From Chitinophagaceae bacterium (lineage in GTDB: Bacteria; Bacteroidota; Bacteroidia; Chitinophagales; Chitinophagaceae), in the NCBI GenBank assembly GCA_020437365.1, contig JAGQWM010000016.1, positions 1 through 48,547 of the forward strand: a stretch of DNA of 48,547 nucleotides, written 5' to 3'. Positions within the stretch are counted from its first letter, which is position 1. Each line of letters begins with the position of its first letter. Positions 17,411 to 25,706 of the stretch are shown here, one piece after another. The notes under the pieces were generated by a model that was not told the DNA's origin, made no database searches, and saw nothing but the letters and a program-made list of their open reading frames with translations. The position numbers and the translations under genes are program-made.

Positions 17411-17929
17411 ATGAAATTTTTGCTTCTACTGTCGATCATGCTTTGGCAACAAACCAGTTTGCTGGCACAACAATCTTTGAAAAAGTATGCCATTGAAAAG
17501 ACAGGTTGTTATTATTCCAATTATTGTGCTGCTGATTTACATCTTGAATACAGCGAAGATTCTTCAAAAGTATATAGCGGAGAATGTACAACAGATGAAA
17601 CGACTTACGGCGTTATTTGTGTTCAATTATTACGGCCAATGAAAGATTTGAAACTGGCCGAAGATATGATGATTGCCTATCTCGATTATTTAAAATCAAC
17701 TATGAATATTGAAAAATCTGTAGGTTATGTAAAAGGTTACCGCCTACATAAAGATGAAAATACCCGCGGCGTTGTTGATTACTGGATTGATAAAGATGCG
17801 GACAAATGGAAAATTAAAGCCTGGACAAATGGCCGCTTTATTGGCTTATTATATGCATATAAATCGGGAGAACTTTCTGAAAATAAAGTGAATCAATTTC
17901 TGGACAGTTTTGTATTTCCACAAAATTGA
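17411..17929 (+). CDS. Secreted cysteine-containing protein, paralogue B
   Basis: The 172-residue protein has a signal peptide ending SLLAQ. It is collinear with the preceding gene product: TGC, SNYC, GEC and VIC in place of the four cysteines, AEDMMIAYLDYLK, ENTRGVVDYWIDKD, and WKIKAWTNGRFIGLL near the end. Its TATTTTTG just before the start could be a promoter box, but it lies only a few bases from the ATG. The function is unknown. A duplication followed by moderate divergence explains the pair. Confidence 0.8.
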   Translation: MKFLLLLSIMLWQQTSLLAQQSLKKYAIEKTGCYYSNYCAADLHLEYSEDSSKVYSGECTTDETTYGVICVQLLRPMKDLKLAEDMMIAYLDYLKSTMNIEKSVGYVKGYRLHKDENTRGVVDYWIDKDADKWKIKAWTNGRFIGLLYAYKSGELSENKVNQFLDSFVFPQN

Positions 17930-17960
17930 TGTTTCATCACCTACAATTCCTGAATTCAAC

Positions 17961-17968
17961 TATATTTG
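17961..17968 (+). promoter_or_regulatory. Possible -7 box for the tRNA region
   Basis: TATATTTG matches TAnnTTTG and lies 11 bases before the first tRNA-like copy. Transcription from here would read through both degenerate copies into the intact tRNA-Arg. A -33 TTG at a normal distance is not seen. Confidence 0.4.
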
Positions 17969-17979
17969 CGGCTCTTATT

Positions 17980-18053
17980 GGCCCGTAGCCTGCCGACAGG
18001 CAGGCTCAGCTGAATAGAGCATCCCGCTACATGCGGGAAGGTTATTGGTTTGA
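17980..18053 (+). pseudogene. Degenerate tRNA-like copy 1 with palindromic D-arm insert
   Basis: This matches the intact tRNA-Arg downstream: a GGCCCGTAG start, the D-arm block CTCAGCTGAATAGAGC identical to the functional gene, then a variable loop and a T-arm 5' half ending ATTGGTTTGA. It is broken after the T-loop, where an A-run replaces the T-stem 3' half and the acceptor 3' half. A 16-base insert (17989-18004) extends the AG/CT at the D-stem start into the dyad AGCCTGCC/GGCAGGCT. The anticodon arm is a different GC-rich hairpin (TCCCGC/GCGGGA). It cannot form a normal tRNA. Confidence 0.8.
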
Positions 18054-18081
18054 AAAAAAAATGTAAATAAGTTCTTAAATA

Positions 18082-18160
18082 GGTCCGGTAGCCTGCCTAC
18101 CGTCAGGCAGGCTCAGCTGAATAGAGCCTTCCCTTATAAGCGGGAAGGTCGTTGGTTTGA
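18082..18160 (+). pseudogene. Degenerate tRNA-like copy 2 with palindromic D-arm insert
   Basis: The 5' acceptor strand GGTCCGG is identical to the functional gene. The insert (18092-18111, 20 bases) has the same dyad arms, AGCCTGCC and GGCAGGCT, around a different loop. The D-arm block is again identical. The anticodon region forms CCTTCCC/GGGAAGG with an eight-base loop. As in copy 1, the sequence stops being tRNA-like after GGTTTGA and continues as an A-run. The spacer AAGTTCTT(T/A)AA before the next copy is also repeated. Confidence 0.8.
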
Positions 18161-18191
18161 AAAAAAAGTTTGTATATAAGTTCTTTAAAAA

Positions 18192-18265
18192 GGTCCGGTA
18201 GCTCAGCTGAATAGAGCAATTGCCTTCTAAGCAATAGGTCATTGGTTTGAATCCAATCCGGATCA
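18192..18265 (+). tRNA. tRNA-Arg (anticodon UCU)
   Basis: A complete cloverleaf of 74 bases. Acceptor GGTCCGG pairs with CCGGATC (one G-U), followed by discriminator A265. The D-stem is GCTC/GAGC, the anticodon stem ATTGC/GCAAT with loop CTTCTAA (anticodon TCT at 18226-18228), the variable loop AGGTC, and the T-stem ATTGG/CCAAT with loop TTTGAAT. CCA is not encoded. A strong terminator follows immediately. Two broken copies precede it in tandem. Confidence 0.96.
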
Positions 18266-18270
18266 CATTG

Positions 18271-18299
18271 AGGTTGTTCGTACAGAACAACCTTTTTTT
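18271..18299 (+). terminator. Terminator of tRNA-Arg
   Basis: A perfect nine-base stem AGGTTGTTC/GAACAACCT (loop GTACA) is followed by seven T, five bases after the tRNA. It ends 22 bases before the ung start. Confidence 0.9.
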
Positions 18300-18320
18300 A
18301 TTTTCCCTAATTTAGATGCT

Positions 18321-18992
18321 ATGGAAGTAAAAATTGACCCGCAATGGAAAAAAGTTTTGCAAAAAGAATTTTCTGCAAACTACTTTCAGCAGATTCCTCA
18401 TCATTTACGTACTGAAAAATCACAAGGGAAAATTATCTATCCACCGGGTTCTCAAATTTTTAATGCTTTTGATACCACTCCTTTTGATAAAGTGAAAGTC
18501 GTAATACTCGGCCAGGACCCTTATCATGGGCCGGGACAAGCCAATGGGTTATGTTTTTCCGTAAAGAAAAATATCCGCATACCCCCTTCACTTATAAATA
18601 TTTTCAAGGAATTGAAAGATGATATTGGATTGTCGATGCCATCGCATGGCGACCTGACGCATTGGGCACAACAGGGTGTTTTTCTTTTAAATGCCTCCTT
18701 AACTGTCAGAGCCGGCGAGCCGATGAGTCATGCACAAATTGGCTGGGCACAGTTTACGGATGCAGTAATTCGAACCATTTCAATGCAAAAGGAAAATATC
18801 GTTTTTTTATTATGGGGAAGGTTTGCGCAAAATAAAATTACTTTAATAGATACAACAAAACATTTTGTTTTGCAAGCGGCACATCCTTCTCCTTTGTCGG
18901 CACACAACGGGTTTTTGGGCTGCCGGCATTTTTCAAAAACGAATGAATATCTTGTTGGCCATAAAATAGAACCAATAGACTGGACAATATAA
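18321..18992 (+). CDS. ung: Uracil-DNA glycosylase
   Basis: This enzyme removes uracil from DNA in base-excision repair. It is 223 residues, the standard family 1 length. The water-activating Asp66 lies in LGQDPYHGPGQANG, followed by the uracil-binding LCFSV. The minor-groove loop HPSPLSAHNGFLGCRHFS near the C-terminus carries the catalytic His (about 187). The plsC start codon follows the ung stop with no gap, so the two genes are cotranscribed. It lies just after the tRNA-Arg terminator, but no clear promoter is visible in the short gap. Confidence 0.97.
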   Translation: MEVKIDPQWKKVLQKEFSANYFQQIPHHLRTEKSQGKIIYPPGSQIFNAFDTTPFDKVKVVILGQDPYHGPGQANGLCFSVKKNIRIPPSLINIFKELKDDIGLSMPSHGDLTHWAQQGVFLLNASLTVRAGEPMSHAQIGWAQFTDAVIRTISMQKENIVFLLWGRFAQNKITLIDTTKHFVLQAAHPSPLSAHNGFLGCRHFSKTNEYLVGHKIEPIDWTI

Positions 18993-19733
18993 ATGCGTTT
19001 TTTACAACAAATAATAGCAAGATTTTTTGCCCTCTGGGCGATGATTACTTTCATCATCACTTTCCTACTATTTTTTATTCCTTCTATGCTGTGTTGGTTG
19101 ATTCCCGATCCAAAAGGCCAAAAAATATTTATTGGGCTTTCAAGAATTTGGATGAGTATTTGGCTGCCATTAACGGGCTGTAGGGTTCGTATAAAAGGCT
19201 GGCATCATTTTGAAAAAGGGCAAACCTACATCGTAACCAGCAATCATAATTCGCTGATGGATGTACCGCTTACTTCGCCATTTATTCCCGGTGCCAATAA
19301 AACCATTGCAAAAAAATCATTTGCAAAGATTCCCTTGTTTGGTTTTTATTACCGCAAAGGCTCCGTATTGGTTGACCGTAAAAATGAAAAAAGCAGGATT
19401 CACAGTTTTGATGAAATGAAAGCTGTATTGAAAAAAAATATTCATATCTGTATTTACCCGGAAGGAACCCGTAACCGAACTACTGAGCCATTAAAAAAAT
19501 TTTACGATGGAGCTTTTCGATTAGCTATTTCCACTCAAAAGGACATTATTCCGGCAGTTATTTTTAATACAAAAAAAATATTGCCCATGAATAAATCATT
19601 TTATTTCTGGCCACACAAAATCGAGATGCATTTTTTACCACCTGTTTCTTTCCGTGATAAAACTGTTCACCAATTGCGGGATGAAGTTTTTACTACAATG
19701 AAAAACTATTATGTAGAAAATAAGCGGCATTAA
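18993..19733 (+). CDS. plsC: 1-acyl-sn-glycerol-3-phosphate acyltransferase family protein
   Basis: The protein has 246 residues. An N-terminal membrane segment (about 12-36) anchors it in the inner membrane. The HX4D catalytic motif is NHNSLMD (His85, Asp90), and the acyl-acceptor motif YPEGTRNR lies near 145-152. It should add the second acyl chain in phosphatidic acid synthesis. Related acyltransferases for other lipids share these motifs, so the substrate is inferred. It abuts ung upstream. At the 3' end its TAA shares bases with the stop codon of the convergent lptD gene. Confidence 0.88.
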   Translation: MRFLQQIIARFFALWAMITFIITFLLFFIPSMLCWLIPDPKGQKIFIGLSRIWMSIWLPLTGCRVRIKGWHHFEKGQTYIVTSNHNSLMDVPLTSPFIPGANKTIAKKSFAKIPLFGFYYRKGSVLVDRKNEKSRIHSFDEMKAVLKKNIHICIYPEGTRNRTTEPLKKFYDGAFRLAISTQKDIIPAVIFNTKKILPMNKSFYFWPHKIEMHFLPPVSFRDKTVHQLRDEVFTTMKNYYVENKRH

Positions 19734-22456
19734 AAATTGCTAAAATAGCGACTCCTGTTAATGCGTAAATCCTGTAATACGGATGCTTTCGGGCTAATGG
19801 TAAAACTAAATGAACGATACAAACCCACCGGCACTACACTGATTGATAATTGCCAACAATGCATGTCGCGGTTGACACTCATTTGAAAAGTCTGTAATTT
19901 TTGCGAATCAAAATCATATACACCGGAAGTGGAGAAATTCCATTTTGGTGTCAAGTTGAAACTCCCGTTAAAAGTCATACCGGAATTATATTCTTTTTTG
20001 AAATGGATTAAATCCGGTTGCAATCGGTTGGTAAAAGAAAGAGAATAAGCCAGCGATAATTTCCAGGGAATATTGAAATCTACAAAATCGGCAGGGTTTT
20101 GTTGCATGTAATCCAGCAACCGACGCTGATCGCCAATGAGGCTCGGGTCATTGAGTCGTTCCTGCACTTCTTTCTGTCTTAACTCTTCTTTTTTCGGGTC
20201 TTTGGGTTTGCTTTGAAAACTTGTACTGATAGAAACACTACCGTAGGTTAGTCTGCCGAATTTAAATTTGCCACTTCCCTCCCATGCATATTTATTGATG
20301 TCTCTTCCGTTTTGGTCGGTTTGGTAAGGATCTAAAACGGTTTGTGCATTGATTTGAATTTTATTGAATAAAGAAGCCCTGAGATAAAAACTAAACAAAT
20401 CTAATTTGAGTGAGTCACGCAAAAAATTATAGCCGGACGAAACACCAAAACCATCGATGAGTTTTATTTTTTTAATCGCATTGATACCGGTATCTTTTTT
20501 AGAACGCCATTTCATTTCTAAATTATTATCAATCTGAAAACTGATACCACCTGTTCGCCCTTCGGCATATCCACCATACAATGACCCTTCAAATTCACTG
20601 AATCTTTGGGTAAAGCCTGCCGCTACCGTATCGGTATAAAAATGTTGTTTAGATAAATCCGGTTTATAATTAAAACTAATGGATGGACGAATGACGTGTC
20701 GGATAGCGACAATTCTCGAATGTTTAAATTGATAAGTACCAAATATGGCAGTATTCAAATTAATGGCAAATGTCGCTTGTTGGTCAATGAAAAACCCTTT
20801 TTGAATGGTCGCATCAACTTTTTGCGCAGCTGTATTCCATTTACGCCTGAACTTTTGGGCTATCCATACCTGTGAGTAAGTAATTGCGGGCGAAACAATG
20901 ACGGCACCATTAAATATAGGTGGCAAAGCGAGTGAAATAGGAATATTATGTTGGGCGCCCCATTGTAATGTGTCAATCAGTTGTTTGAAACTAAATGCAG
21001 AATCATAGAATGAAACCTGGTTTTTGAAATTGCCATTGTAGCCAATACCTAATTTTTGATACCATTTCGGTGTGCCCACTTGGTTTTTCGATTGAAAAGG
21101 ATATTGAGTACTTACTGAAAAGCCTACATCTGGCAGGTTCACATTGATTAACCGTGTCAGGTTGTTTTGGTTGTGGTTGGCACTGATGGTTAAATTATAA
21201 GGTTTGCCAATCCATGTTTTAGAAAATGAAATCGAAGAACCCATTTGATTTTGAAAATTGAGTTGAACATTATTGGGTGTCAGTTGATTGAACTTCGTAG
21301 AACCGGCATTTACGCTGGCGGTAAAATTTGTACCCGGCCTTGCTTTGCTATCGACTGTATGATTCCAGTTGATGGAAAAAGTCCTTGTTTTTGAATAATC
21401 AGGATCGCCTTTAAAATTGAATTTTGTATTCTGAATACTGAATTTGAAAGCACCATTGTATTTATATCTTTTTCGATACGTCGGGTTTATATTCACTGTC
21501 CAGCCACCATAGGAATAAATATTTCCATAGAGTTTTACATCCCAATAATCACTCAAGACTTTATAATATCCTAAACCTTCTAATCCTAAACCAAATTGTT
21601 CATTGCTGGTAAATTGTGGCGGCATCAACCCCGAATGTCGCCCTTGGCTTAGTGGATAAATACCAAATGGTACATAGATGGGAATGGGAACGCCTTCAAA
21701 TTCCAAATGTGCCGGGCCCGAAACCGCCAGTTTTTGATTGATCACTTTCATCTTGGGCGTTACAAAATCAAAATGTGGATCATCCAATAAGCAAGTGGTA
21801 AACCGGGCTCTTTTAATGAACGTTGTGTTCTCATTTACTTTTTTGGCTACATCGCCAATAACGAGGAACTCACCTTGCTGTGTATAGGTGTTTTTTGTAA
21901 TACCAATTTGCGTCTTAAAATTATAGCGGATCGTATCCATGGTAAACTCGCTGTCTTTACTTTTGAAATGCGCTGTTTCCACTATTGCGCCACTACTATC
22001 TTTTGCATTCACCGCAGTTACCACTTGGGTTTGTTGATCTACTTCTACTTTCGGTGCTGTTAATTCTATATCTTGGTAATTCGTTTTTGTTTTGCCATAG
22101 AGAATCACTTTTTTATCTTGTATCAATATAACAGCCGAATCCTGTGCCTGGTATTTGAGAGGCGCTTCTAAAGAATCTTTAGAAATTTTTATGGAGAATG
22201 TGTCTGTCTTAGGTGTCAATGAAGCTGTATCGATGATAGGTTTTTTGGTGGTATCTGAGACTGATTTTGTTGGGTCAATTGTAGCAGTCGTTACCGGCAA
22301 CGGTTTTGTTGTATCAGCCGTCATTGTTAAAGGACTGTAAAATTCTTTTACGGGTGAGGCATAAGTAGTAGTTTTCCACGTTAATGTGAATAATATAAAT
22401 AGCCCTGTAATCCCGGAAAAGAAGAATTTTGGTATAAATTTGTATAATTGCTTCAT
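19730..22456 (-). CDS. lptD: LPS-assembly outer-membrane protein LptD-like
   Basis: The protein has 908 residues. A signal peptide is followed by a low-complexity Thr/Asp/Lys-rich linker (about 40-100). An OstA-type periplasmic beta-jellyroll region comes next (about 100-230: AVILIQDKKVILYGKTKTNYQDIELTAPK in two parts, VVTAVNAKDSSG). A long C-terminal beta-barrel follows, with alternating strands rich in aromatic residues. The GVPIPIYVPFGIYPLSQGRHSGLMPPQF region is typical of Bacteroidota LptD. It inserts LPS into the outer leaflet. It is divergent from the amidase gene 22553 and convergent with plsC, overlapping by four bases. Confidence 0.85.
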   Translation of the reverse strand: MKQLYKFIPKFFFSGITGLFILFTLTWKTTTYASPVKEFYSPLTMTADTTKPLPVTTATIDPTKSVSDTTKKPIIDTASLTPKTDTFSIKISKDSLEAPLKYQAQDSAVILIQDKKVILYGKTKTNYQDIELTAPKVEVDQQTQVVTAVNAKDSSGAIVETAHFKSKDSEFTMDTIRYNFKTQIGITKNTYTQQGEFLVIGDVAKKVNENTTFIKRARFTTCLLDDPHFDFVTPKMKVINQKLAVSGPAHLEFEGVPIPIYVPFGIYPLSQGRHSGLMPPQFTSNEQFGLGLEGLGYYKVLSDYWDVKLYGNIYSYGGWTVNINPTYRKRYKYNGAFKFSIQNTKFNFKGDPDYSKTRTFSINWNHTVDSKARPGTNFTASVNAGSTKFNQLTPNNVQLNFQNQMGSSISFSKTWIGKPYNLTISANHNQNNLTRLINVNLPDVGFSVSTQYPFQSKNQVGTPKWYQKLGIGYNGNFKNQVSFYDSAFSFKQLIDTLQWGAQHNIPISLALPPIFNGAVIVSPAITYSQVWIAQKFRRKWNTAAQKVDATIQKGFFIDQQATFAINLNTAIFGTYQFKHSRIVAIRHVIRPSISFNYKPDLSKQHFYTDTVAAGFTQRFSEFEGSLYGGYAEGRTGGISFQIDNNLEMKWRSKKDTGINAIKKIKLIDGFGVSSGYNFLRDSLKLDLFSFYLRASLFNKIQINAQTVLDPYQTDQNGRDINKYAWEGSGKFKFGRLTYGSVSISTSFQSKPKDPKKEELRQKEVQERLNDPSLIGDQRRLLDYMQQNPADFVDFNIPWKLSLAYSLSFTNRLQPDLIHFKKEYNSGMTFNGSFNLTPKWNFSTSGVYDFDSQKLQTFQMSVNRDMHCWQLSISVVPVGLYRSFSFTISPKASVLQDLRINRSRYFSNF

Positions 22457-22466
22457 TCAGTCGAAG

Positions 22467-22474
22467 CAAATGTA
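22467..22474 (-). promoter_or_regulatory. Possible -7 box of lptD
   Basis: TACATTTG on the minus strand, 10 bases before the lptD start. No clear -33 TTG is seen. Confidence 0.4.
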
Positions 22475-22515
22475 AATCATTATCTCACTGCATCCTATGA
22501 AGACATGAAAACAAT

Positions 22516-22545
22516 TTGTGAATATTCTAAGCCACTTTATATTTG
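22516..22545 (+). promoter_or_regulatory. Bacteroidota-type promoter of the amidase operon
   Basis: TTG at 22516-22518 and TATATTTG at 22538-22545 are separated by 19 bases; the start codon is 7 bases further on. It is back to back with the lptD box, so the 96-base gap serves both directions. Confidence 0.5.
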
Positions 22546-22552
22546 AAAAGCC

Positions 22553-23620
22553 ATGAAGAAACGAACCCTAATTTTTTCCCTGGTTTGTTGTAGTAGTCTT
22601 TTATTTTTTTCCTTTAAAAACCGGCCACCGGCCAAAGGGAAAACGCAAAAGGTTTTACAGACCATCATTGTTGATGCCGGACATGGCATTATGCCCAATG
22701 GTGGCCATAACGGAGCCCACGGTTCCTATTCTTATGAAGATGATATTTGCCTGGCCATTGCCAAAGTTTTTGTCAGAAAATTGCATGAGGCACTTCCCGA
22801 AATTAAAGTTGTAGAAACCCGGCCTACAGAAAAAATCACTTCACTGTATCGGCGTGCAGAAATAGCCAATGAAAATAAAGGCGATTTGTTTTTTTGTATT
22901 CATGTAAATGCAGCAGTGCCCATCAAAAAGAGAGAATTGGATGGATATAAAACCGTAACCTATTATACCGGCAAAGGAAAAAACAGGGTGAAGAAAACAA
23001 AACAAGTTCCACAATACAAAACGATTACACTCGACAATCCGGCTGCAGGTACCGAAACATATATTTGGGGTGCACATAAAACCGAACAAAAAGAATTGGC
23101 TGTGCGAGAAAATGCACCGATGATGATGGAAAAAGATTATCAAAAACTTTACGGCGACATTGACCCGAATTCACCTGAATTCGTAGCGGTGTCTTTGTTG
23201 AAAACAAAACAATATTTTCGTCGCAGCGCATCATTAGCACAATTTGTTCAGGATGAGTTTGCCAAAGTAGGCCGAGTAGATCGGAATGTAAAACAAAGAA
23301 GTGTCGGTATCTGGGTGCTGCAAGCTACTGCTATGCCAAGTGTCTTGGTAGAAACCGGTTATATTACCAATCGAAAAGAAGAAGATTACTTGAACAGCCA
23401 GTCTGGCCAGGAAGAATTAGCCACTTGCATGCTCAACGCCGTGAAAAAATATATTGCCTGGTTGGAACAACAGGAGAATACAACAAATTCAACTTCGAAA
23501 AATGAAGTGATACAACAAACCGATGCGTTGCCATTTTTGCAAGTAACGGAATCATTGGCTTGTTACACCGGAAGAAAAGAAAATGAAATTACTAATAAAC
23601 AAATAAAACAAAAGCGATAA
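22553..23620 (+). CDS. N-acetylmuramoyl-L-alanine amidase 1
   Basis: This is an Amidase_3-type zinc enzyme of 355 residues that cuts the bond between N-acetylmuramic acid and the stem peptide. A signal or anchor segment lies at 5-21. Zinc ligands are His44 in DAGHG, the Glu of SYEDD, and the His of FFCIHVNAA. The catalytic Glu is in VLVETGYITNRKEEDYL. A Lys/Tyr-rich insertion separates the IHVNA motif from GTETYIWG. A Ser/Asn-rich tail of about 40 residues follows the domain. A paralogue follows 30 bases later. Cell separation or wall remodelling is inferred. Confidence 0.92.
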   Translation: MKKRTLIFSLVCCSSLLFFSFKNRPPAKGKTQKVLQTIIVDAGHGIMPNGGHNGAHGSYSYEDDICLAIAKVFVRKLHEALPEIKVVETRPTEKITSLYRRAEIANENKGDLFFCIHVNAAVPIKKRELDGYKTVTYYTGKGKNRVKKTKQVPQYKTITLDNPAAGTETYIWGAHKTEQKELAVRENAPMMMEKDYQKLYGDIDPNSPEFVAVSLLKTKQYFRRSASLAQFVQDEFAKVGRVDRNVKQRSVGIWVLQATAMPSVLVETGYITNRKEEDYLNSQSGQEELATCMLNAVKKYIAWLEQQENTTNSTSKNEVIQQTDALPFLQVTESLACYTGRKENEITNKQIKQKR

Positions 23621-23650
23621 ATATTTATCGTAAGGAAAAACAAATCGTTG

Positions 23651-24631
23651 ATGATCAAATTAAAATTATTTTTTTTATTCACTTTAATATTTTTTTATAG
23701 TCAGTCAATAATAGCACAACCTGATAAAGTAAAGCCACTCCAGACTTTAATCATTGACCCCGGACATGGTGGTCAGGATCCCGGAGCGAAAGGCACCCGT
23801 GAATCCGAAGCCAATGTGGCATTAGCCATCTCTTTAAAACTGGGCGATACACTGGCGAAAGCTTTTCCCGATTTGAAAATTGTATTTACCCGCAAGACGG
23901 ATATTCTTCCCGGCAATTTGACCAATCTTGTACAATCGTTACGCTACAGAGCCGACCTGGCTAATGAAAGTAATGGCGATTTATTTATTTCGATTCATTG
24001 TAATTCTGCAGGCAAAGCTGCCGGCGGTTGGTATGAAAGAAGAGTCGTAGGAAAAGTGCCTTATACGAAATATGTAAAAAAAGGGAAAAAGACATATAAA
24101 CGAAAAGCATATAGGTATAAATACAGTAAAGTGTGGGTGCCCAATAAAGCCAAAGGCACAGAAACATATTTATGGGCATTGAATAAAGATGATGCCAAAA
24201 AAACTTCAGTCGCCAAAAACGATTTTACGGAAGACATGGATTCCTTATCTACATTGGCACTTCCCGACCCAACTGACCCGGCCGAAAAAGTAAGAATGTT
24301 GATTTATACAAGACATTTTTTTAAGAAAAGCCTTCAATTGGCTGACCTGGTGCAGGAACAATTTAAAAAAGCAGGCAGGATTGACCGCGGTGTCAAACAA
24401 AGAAATAATAAAGGTATTTGGGTATTGCAAGCTACCGCAATGCCAAGCATTTTAATAGAAATCGGGTTTATTTCCAATAAAGAAGAAGAAGATTATATGT
24501 TGAGTGATAAAGGCCAGAAAGAAATTGTTGGCAATATTTTTACAGCCATCAAAAAGTATAAAGAAACCTTGGAAAAACAAGCATCTCCTGTTAAAAAAGT
24601 TCCGGTCAAACCTGTTAAAACACCCAACTAA
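23651..24631 (+). CDS. N-acetylmuramoyl-L-alanine amidase 2
   Basis: A paralogue of the preceding gene, with 326 residues from the ATG at 23651 (a TTG one codon earlier is less likely). It has a signal peptide ending SIIAQ. Zinc ligands are His39 of DPGHGG, Glu51 of RESEANVALA, and the His of FISIHCNSAG; the catalytic Glu is in ILIEIGFISNKEEEDYM. The same place as in amidase 1 holds a long Lys/Tyr-rich insertion before GTETYLWA. The C-terminus ends in a Pro/Lys/Val-rich tail. The first motif is closer to consensus than in amidase 1. Confidence 0.93.
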   Translation: MIKLKLFFLFTLIFFYSQSIIAQPDKVKPLQTLIIDPGHGGQDPGAKGTRESEANVALAISLKLGDTLAKAFPDLKIVFTRKTDILPGNLTNLVQSLRYRADLANESNGDLFISIHCNSAGKAAGGWYERRVVGKVPYTKYVKKGKKTYKRKAYRYKYSKVWVPNKAKGTETYLWALNKDDAKKTSVAKNDFTEDMDSLSTLALPDPTDPAEKVRMLIYTRHFFKKSLQLADLVQEQFKKAGRIDRGVKQRNNKGIWVLQATAMPSILIEIGFISNKEEEDYMLSDKGQKEIVGNIFTAIKKYKETLEKQASPVKKVPVKPVKTPN

Positions 24632-24715
24632 CAACCTATTTAGCTGAACTTTTCAGTTTAAAAAATAATTAGCTAATTTGGCATTTAATTGCCAGGATTG
24701 TAAAAGAAAAATCAG

Positions 24716-25699
24716 ATGAAAATTAGCAACGAAACGAAAGTCGGCGTACTCACTATAACAGGATTAACGATTTTAATTCTTGGTTTCAATTTCCTGAAAG
24801 GGAAAGACCTTTTTAAAAAAAGTAAGAAAATTTACGCTGTATTTAACGACCTCGGCTCCTTATCCAAATCGAATGAAGTAAAAATAAACGGATATGTGAT
24901 CGGTAGTGTGTATGCTTTGAATGTAAAAGACAAAGATATGAGTGGCATAGTGGCTACAATCAGCCTGACACAGGATGTCAATATTCCCAAAGATTCCAAA
25001 GCCATGATTTCAACTCCGTTGGTAGGTGCTTCTTATATTGTTATACAAAAAGGAACCGGCAAAGATTATTTACAACCCGGTGATACACTTACCACCTTCG
25101 TGGATGTAGGCATTCTGGATGATGTAAAAGCACAACTAACACCTACATTAACGAAAGTCAGGGTTACACTCGACTCACTCAATACTGTTTTTGGCTCTGT
25201 CAACGGATTGTTGAATTCTACTGCCAAAAATAATTTACAAGAAACACTTGATAATTTGAATAAAGCCAGTAATTCACTGAATAGTTTACTGGATAAAGAA
25301 ACAGGTCAGCTACCCAAAATTCTGACAAATGCAGAAGCATTTACCCGCAGTTTGAATAAAGACACAGCCAATCTTTCGGCCACCATCTACAATGCCAGAA
25401 AAACTTCTGAAAAACTGGCAGCCTTAGAACTACAACCGGCTATTGATTCGCTGAAGTCAATGATTGCCAGTATGAAAACTGCTGCCGAAAAGATGACCAA
25501 TGAAAAAGGAACACTCGGCGCATTGATGCATGATAAAACATTATACAATAAATTGAAAGATGCCATTCTGAGTGCAGAAATTCTTTTGGATGATTTGCGT
25601 GCACATCCAAAACGCTATGTTGGTTTTTCAATTTTTGGCCGCAAGGATAAAACAGGCCCGTTGAATGCACCTTTACAGAAAGATACCACACAGAAGTAG
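24716..25699 (+). CDS. MlaD-type MCE family lipid-transport protein
   Basis: The protein has 327 residues: a short cytoplasmic N-terminus, one membrane segment (about 9-27), a single MCE domain (about 35-115: IYAVFNDLGSLSKSNEVKINGYVIGSV, PLVGASYIVIQKG), and a long helical region (about 140-290) rich in Leu, Asn and Ser that probably forms a coiled coil. The family forms hexameric rings that bind phospholipids between the membranes, usually fed by MlaE and MlaF. Those partners are not in the window. It is followed seven bases later by the OstA-like gene. Confidence 0.88.
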   Translation: MKISNETKVGVLTITGLTILILGFNFLKGKDLFKKSKKIYAVFNDLGSLSKSNEVKINGYVIGSVYALNVKDKDMSGIVATISLTQDVNIPKDSKAMISTPLVGASYIVIQKGTGKDYLQPGDTLTTFVDVGILDDVKAQLTPTLTKVRVTLDSLNTVFGSVNGLLNSTAKNNLQETLDNLNKASNSLNSLLDKETGQLPKILTNAEAFTRSLNKDTANLSATIYNARKTSEKLAALELQPAIDSLKSMIASMKTAAEKMTNEKGTLGALMHDKTLYNKLKDAILSAEILLDDLRAHPKRYVGFSIFGRKDKTGPLNAPLQKDTTQK

Positions 25700-25706
25700 C
25701 CCGTTC

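Noticed and set aside
17980..18160. The two copies upstream of tRNA-Arg as extra functional tRNAs (apparent anticodons ACA and ATA)
   Set aside because: Both lack the T-stem 3' half and the acceptor 3' half, carry inserts in the D-arm and have non-standard anticodon arms, so no cloverleaf closes.
24632..24715. Weak hairpins (CTGAA/TTCAG and TGGCA/TGCCA) between amidase 2 and the MCE gene as a terminator
   Set aside because: Stems are only five bases and the second lacks a T-run; the genes may still be cotranscribed.
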